The notes beneath the pieces are model-generated. The model searched no databases and was not told the origin of the DNA. It saw only the letters and a list, made by a program, of their open reading frames with translations. The position numbers and the translations under genes were made by a program. Positions 58,498 to 64,000 of a stretch of 64,000 nucleotides of DNA are shown piece after piece; position 1 is the first letter of the stretch; each line of letters starts with the position of its first letter. Where the stretch lies: assembly GCF_001638985.1 (NCBI RefSeq), contig NW_017265192.1, positions 159,681-223,680 on the forward strand, given 5' to 3'. This DNA is from Phycomyces blakesleeanus NRRL 1555(-) (taxonomy: Eukaryota > Mucoromycota > Mucoromycetes > Mucorales > Phycomycetaceae).

Positions 58498-61400
58498 TTA
58501 CAGAATGGAAAGATTGCCTTTAGTAATGCGCATGTTGTTGTTAAAGATATAATAGGGCACGATTACATAAAACTGGTTTCCATTCGGTGGGTATTGGACC
58601 AGACCAACTTGATGACAAATGTCATTTACACTTATAACTGCATAAGTCGGTTGCGTTTGGTGGCCTAGTGTATGGGTGCTTTGTGACCATTGTTTGACAA
58701 TAGGTACTGATGAGTCATGACCAGCCGCGTCATGTTCCTTCATGACCTCCACGAAAGCAAGAAAGTGTGGGAAGCCATAGAAATCTACATGCTGAAAGTA
58801 GAACTGTACTGTACCGACGAGCCAGCTGTGAACAATTACATTACGGTTGCTAAAATAAATAAATAAATAGAATGTAAGCAACTTTTGATTGTATATCGAA
58901 AAATATTATACTTACTTTCTATAGGGGCAAGTAAACATCACGTAATGGTTGCCACGGCTGGTCTCGTTTTTCTTTCTTCAGTACATGCATGAGGAATATA
59001 CAGTTGAGTCCATCCACAGACGTGCAGCTACAACAACAACAGAGTCACCAAACTCGTGGCCAGTCAAGCCTGTTGTTCTCTGGTAGTATTTCAATAAAGC
59101 TTCCTTCACACTAGGGCCGCCTACACCTTCCACCGAATCATCATTCAAATTAACAAACTGATGAAACGGCTCCCACAACTGCGCACCACTAGGATCATTA
59201 GGAAGGTCCATGTAGCCCTCTCTTCCATATGGCTTTGGCCAAATGAGGTTGATTTCATCACAGATGCTGATTGCTGTGCTGGTATAATTGTGAATCGCAA
59301 ATTGCTCGACGAGAAAACTGGCATTTCGGCCACCCTTTGATTTGGACTTTATCAATTTCGAGAAGATGCCAATTACTCTCTCCATTGAGCGAGTGGAGTA
59401 GCATCGCAGGGGGCCTTGCTGCTTGATGATATAGGGTATATGGACCAGGTAATGTTGCACTGGTCGGAAAACACTACGAGACAGGGTATTATTCTGGACT
59501 TATTGGTATAAAAACGAGTGCCAGTGCTTGAAGTATCTATTATTAATATTTAAAAAATGGTAACAATCAGCTATTTGTAATGATAATATATGAGATGTAT
59601 AATAACTTACGACTCCATCTCATCAAGCAATTCTGATGTCAACGTCCATTGCAAGGCAAGCGCACAACCTTTCACGAGAGATAATAGAGCTGTTTTGACA
59701 GCCCTATTTGGTAAATAAGGCACGACCAAAGTGGGGACAAGGTATAAGAGAAAGTCAAGCCAGTCTACTGCGCGAGTACCATCGATCTTGGCAAATACGT
59801 TGTCGAAACTGCCTTGAAATGAGGTGGGTATATATTTTCGTGAGCTGGTAATACAGTTTCCAATTGTTACAAGGTCTGCTCTTGGTATATGAAAAGGGTA
59901 TTCGGTGGTATTGAGGGTATTGTCTGGATGGGTATAATAAAATTTGGTTTCCTTTGTGAGGGTGACGGTAATCAGGTCATACACAAGCTTTCCAATCCCT
60001 CTTGCAATTAAATGAAGTTCATCTAATGCAAAAAATGATGATCCAGAGAAGGTTGAGAGTTGGGTATATATGCTCGGCTGGTATATGTTCTTCGACTATT
60101 ACAAGCAGTTATTTAGTATGAAAAAAAGATGGCTAATTGAACATTTGTATACTTACAGGGTTGCCTACTTTGAAGTCTTCCAAAGGTCTTAACCGGGCGG
60201 AAATGTCATCAAAGTACATGCCATGCCGTCTGTTAGTAGGGCATTTGCCTTTGGTCTCACAAAAACGGCAACCAAATAAACTTGTATGGGAACCAATGTG
60301 GGCCATATCAGCTACAGCTGGAATATCGCCAGAAGCAAGCAGAAGATAGACCTTGGATCTGCAAAGCTCCACTCCATTGTGCTTGACAACCAAGCCATGT
60401 GCCTCAAGATCTCGCAATTCATTGATGATGGGTATAAGAAAGGAGTCCAAATGAGTTGGCTTCTTGGGGCCAGGCAAGATTGCCAGTTGCAAAAGGTATT
60501 TGTTGGTATATCTAAGTATTTTATTAGTAATTTTTTTTTTAAAAAAAATGTAATAATAATAATAAATAGTAATAAATTAATTAATTACCTGATGGATGGG
60601 TCTAGGTTGAATATTATGCAATGGATGATGGTATATGAGTTTTTGCCTTTCTTTTGATTGACAAACCCATCGGTATAAAGCCCAATGGCAATATCATCAG
60701 GATTGGAGAACAGGCCCTGCTGCACCAACTGCTTGTAATTGTCACCATCAAAAATGTTGGTTAGCTGACCAGCTACAGATTCCCGGTTTGCTCTGTAACA
60801 GAGGAGTTCTCTTGTGGCTGGATCTGCCAACATTTGAGAAAGCATATCCCCAACTGACATAAGTTTCATACTGGCGGCTAGTGTCTGACTTTGATCGGGA
60901 TCAGTCTTGTATCGCGGTTTGCCGCAGTCAACACAAGATTCCTGGTCGTCATTAATGTCATACAATCGACAACCACTAGAGCAGACATCATACTCATGGC
61001 CCTTGACACTTGACTTTGACTTGAGCAAAGCATCAACAGTTTTGCCATGACTGATCTTAGCCCCAGGTTCTAAAAAAAACGATATCACTACATGTTAGTG
61101 ATCTGGAATTAAAGTACAAGGTAACAGAAAATATAATATTTTACCCATCATTATATCGTCATGGTCTCGGATGACAGTGTTTATAAATTGAACAATGTCT
61201 CTATATGCTGCTCTAGCAATTCTATGCTGTAGCATCAATTGAGACAGATGAATACTCATCAACTCGGCCTTGGTAAAAGTATTTGTACTGATTCGGCTGC
61301 TGTCGTAAATGTGAGCTTCACCCTCACTGTCCTCAAAATTACATGCGCACTTATATGAAATAGTATTATCAAGCTCCATAGACTCCATAGTATATTCTGT

Positions 61401-61658
61401 AATACAATTACAGCTCTTTTCATTACCTGAATTGCTAACAGATTCATCTTCATTACTAGTATCATTTTCGTCATGGTACATGTCAACATCATCCAGAATA
61501 GACTGGTCAATTTCAGTCATTGTTGCTGAATCTCCTCTGTGAATTCTCTTGTGGTTTTGCAGCTTCTGGTAGTTATCAAAAAACAAGACACATTGATCAC
61601 ATTGGTATTGCTGTGTAGATATTCTATCTCTCTGCTGGCTGGCGTTGGAAGAAGACAT
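58498..61658 (-). pseudogene. CACTA (tnp2-type) transposase, copy 2, with one in-frame TGA
   Basis: Same exon plan as copy 1, but codon 8 is CAG, so the N-terminal C2H2 finger (YQCDQC..LQNHKRIHRG) is open from ATG at 61658. The first intron has shrunk to 30 bp and is in frame, giving a continuous reading frame 61658-61095 through GNEKSCNCITE. Later exons carry GLYTDGFVNQ, LLASGDIPAVADM, GCRFCETKG, FALDELHLIARG and YSTRSMERVIGIFS. TGA at 58978-58980 lies at the same place as in copy 1, between SSCMY and RKKNETSRGNHY, and the coding sense after it stays intact to 58498. Without readthrough the enzyme lacks about 150 C-terminal residues. This is the better of the two copies. Confidence 0.82.
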
Positions 61659-63095
61659 ATTGGTTGGGTTGGTACGTATGTAATATATAAAATAAAGCTG
61701 CGAAGAGGATTTTGGTGCTATTTATTAAATGTAAAAGACATCTTTATATACTCTTTATTTTTTAACCAAAATGCTTGCGGCTCTTTTTCTTTTTCTCTCT
61801 CATAATGATGATATAGCAATGATTACAGTAATGACAATGCTAGGTGAAACATCTGTCAGTAAATAATTCCCGTGGTTGGAAAGATTCTTCTTCATTAATA
61901 ATTATGATGTAAGTTAAAATACTTCTTGGTTGACAAGGGGGTACCATTAAAAGAGCACCGGTGAAACAGATACGTACTCTTTACTTGTGAGCGATTAGAT
62001 ATTCTTTGGGCTTTATAAAGAAGTATATGTATATTTAGGATAATTAATGACCAAATAATTTATGTTTTTTTTTTAAATAAATTATCAATTACTCTCTAAT
62101 ACCAAAGGCAAAGAAAAACAGCCTTCTAATAATTAACAGTTAAAAAAAAGTAGTACTGTCTAAACACATTGGTAGAAAAGACATATTTATATTATCTGTG
62201 TTGTACTAATAATATTTTTGAGATAGTGAATATATATTTAGCTAATAGCATTATTTTCTTGTTTATGTATAAAACTTAAAGAAATAGATATAGATAATGA
62301 GGGCTATAGTCTGATACTCTTTTACTGACATCATCAAGATAAGCACTACTGATCGAAAGGGGTGTTAATTGAAAGTGCCGATGTGAGTTAAAGCACACCT
62401 TTTTCAAAAATGTACAGTTTCAGTCAAAAATGCCCGTTGGTAAATAATAGTAATGACAGTTAAAATTATTTTTACCTTTGATGACAGCATCAATCAAAAG
62501 TTTTAGTCGATAATGATAATAAGTATGATATGAACTTGAGTATCATAACATTTACTTTAATGTTGATAAAAAGGGGCTAATTAACTATATGATGTTCAGA
62601 TGTTATATAGCTACTGTAGAGTATATTTAAAGTTATAATTTTAACTGGTACAGGGTTTTGTCATCGAGAACTTTAACCAAATTTCATGCTATATCTGCAA
62701 TATGTATAGAGTTATATTATTATATCATATACTTTAAAACGTTTAATATGTAGACGGTGCAAAGTATGAACATTTATACATATAATATTGATTTAAAGTC
62801 TAATTCATTTTATCTTTATATTTCTTACAGTTTTGTTGTGTCGACACGAAAAGACTGTATCATGTTCACATGAGCTACTGCAGACAGGTGCAGACAGGTG
62901 CATACAAGTGCATAAGCATCCCTTCTTTTATATGTTTTGTTTGTACATCTGTCTGTATCTTTTTCATATAAATAGCTATCAATTGCTTGTAATAAATCGT
63001 TGCCTTTCTCAAACTCAAATCGCTCTTATTCTACTTGTCTAAACTATCACCTTTTCTTTTCAACTCACTGCTTATAGCTAAAAAAAAACTTAAAC
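61659..63095. promoter_or_regulatory. divergent promoter region of CACTA copy 2
   Basis: Counterpart of 15087-16524, with a few substitutions and very small indels (for example AAAACGCGTTTTAG in copy 1 is AAAAGTTTTAG here). No gene. Confidence 0.5.
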
Positions 63096-64000
63096 ATGTC
63101 CGATATTAACACAACTCTCCTCAACTCAATTCAAAAGATTGAGGTTGATCTTGCTGAAATCAAGCAAGCATTGCGCGAGCTTCAAAGGCAATTCAGCAAT
63201 CAATTTGCGCCAGCAGTCAGTGCGGAAGATCTAACTACAATGCAACAAAGCATTATTGAGCAGAGTTGTAAGTCATATATATTCTGTGCTTAGATGTTTA
63301 TTTACTTTATTAATATTGTCATACATTTTTTGTAGCTCTTGAGCGCATTGCCGAGTCTGTGAAAAGAGCCCAGCTCACAGAGTACCCTGATCAGCTCGGT
63401 AAGCAAGTAATCAATACTGGCGGTGAGTTCAAAGGAAAAAACGAAGCACAAAAATACAATCTGTTGCTTCAGATTCTTCACGAGCAGGACTGGAAGGCGC
63501 GCTGCAAAGAAGTTCCACAAGGGCAGCCTTTGCCCCCATTAGTCCCTCTTTCAGACCATGATTTGACAGTAAAAAGACTGCATCTCAAAACATTAGGCCG
63601 TACGGTAAATCATTATATCATTGACAAAGACTATCCTGCGGCCTCAAAAGAATGGAAGAATATCCCAGAGAAAAACAGGGAATACTACATGATGCATTTG
63701 GAGAGTTTGGCGAAGAATGGTGGATTGCACATCCACCAATGTAAAAGAATGTGGTGTGCAAGAAGCCTTCTTCGGGAAAGCTTCAAGAGCGACAACCAGA
63801 CACACAAGAGAAGAATGGCAGAGAAGAACAAAGTAAGTTTATCAATTAACAAATCTATATATTGTAAACTTTAATCAACATCGTTTCCTTTTATTATGCT
63901 ATAGACACAGCGAGACATAAGTGATTCTTTGCTTTCTTCTCCTGATATGTCAGAAACTGGTGATGTTGAGTCGCCCATAATGGCAGATGTGCTGTAAGTT
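63096..64000 (+). CDS. CACTA accessory (TnpA-like) coiled-coil protein, copy 2 (3' end beyond window)
   Basis: Exons 1-3 are as in copy 1: the IEVDLAEIKQALRELQ helix, KNEAQKYNLLLQILHEQDW, THKRRMAEKNK and the Ser-rich exon, leaving the window just after the third donor. A few amino-acid changes from copy 1 (for example LGRTVNHYIID for LGCMVKHDIID). No stop is visible. Only the last exon is missing. Confidence 0.78.

Larger units (their letters stand above)
51540..64000 (+). mobile_element. Plavaka-like DNA transposon D (right end beyond window)
   Basis: The left end CACTGGAAAAATAGGG (51540) interrupts the MULE pseudogene after CTA. The terminal class is that of element E. It contains a + transposase gene (52122-55122) and a convergent accessory gene (56602-55330). 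By analogy with A, C and E about 2 kb should follow the accessory gene start, but CACTA copy 2 begins at 57869, so D's right end is probably on the far side of that insertion, outside the window. The extent to 64000 is therefore an inference. Confidence 0.7.
57869..64000 (-). mobile_element. CACTA element copy 2, right end beyond window
   Basis: Starts CACTACGGCAGGATG, one base different from copy 1 in the terminal repeat, and runs colinear with 11267-17429 to the window edge with only scattered substitutions. The main size difference is a 30-bp deletion in the first transposase intron. The preceding 3 bp, gtt, should recur after the right end. The orientation is the same as copy 1. The distance between starts is 46.6 kb, so unequal recombination between the copies could delete the DNA between them. 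Confidence 0.93.

Overview
AT-rich eukaryotic DNA, almost certainly from a fungus. Genes have short GT..AG introns of about 50-70 bases, and the proteins are relatives of the fungal Plavaka/tnp2 DDE transposases. The style (N-terminal zinc fingers, 'IPAARKTCGFT' and 'MHNLFLGTAKRM' signatures) suggests an early-diverging Mucoromycota-type fungus; that assignment is an inference. I see no ordinary host protein gene. The only host genes I can support are two tRNAs, tRNA-Met(CAU) and tRNA-His(GUG). Everything else is mobile DNA, much of it nested.

Layout. (1) 1-3912: right-hand part of Plavaka-like element G. (2) 3913-6390: decayed Crypton-type tyrosine recombinase. (3) 6394-25372: Plavaka-like element A, interrupted by a 4.55-kb element with a 940-codon transposase exon (6450-11000) and by a 7.55-kb CACTA element, copy 1 (11267-18815, TSD CAT). 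(4) 25376-27454: purine-rich repeat R1, then tRNA-Met, then an LTR and a Ty3/gypsy pol tail. (5) 28497-35270: Plavaka-like element E. (6) 35271-37982 and 45090-46113: two halves of one Plavaka-like element (F/B), split by Plavaka-like element C (37983-45089, TSD CTT). (7) 46233-46803: MULE fragment; then repeat R2 carrying two solo LTRs with perfect 5-bp target duplications, then tRNA-His and another LTR-like remnant. (8) 49601-51539: MULE pseudogene, cut by Plavaka-like element D (51540 to beyond the window). D is probably itself host to CACTA copy 2 (57869 to the window end), which is nearly identical to copy 1.

How the genes work together. Each Plavaka-like element carries two convergent genes: a multi-exon DDE transposase with an N-terminal zinc finger and acidic linkers, and an intron-rich accessory gene on the opposite strand. 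The accessory protein has an N-terminal helix, a basic middle, an acidic stretch, an 'RPxWRSDE'-like motif in three elements and a short 'xPxWSK'-like tail. The CACTA copies also have two genes, but divergent. The transposase presumably cuts at the CACTR ends, and the accessory protein may play the part that TnpA plays in plant CACTA elements; that role is inferred. Terminal sequences sort into three classes (CACTACAAAAAC, CACTGCAAAAGAC, CACTGGAAAAATA) that agree with protein subfamily. Most transposase genes carry nonsense codons, often at conserved Trp codons.
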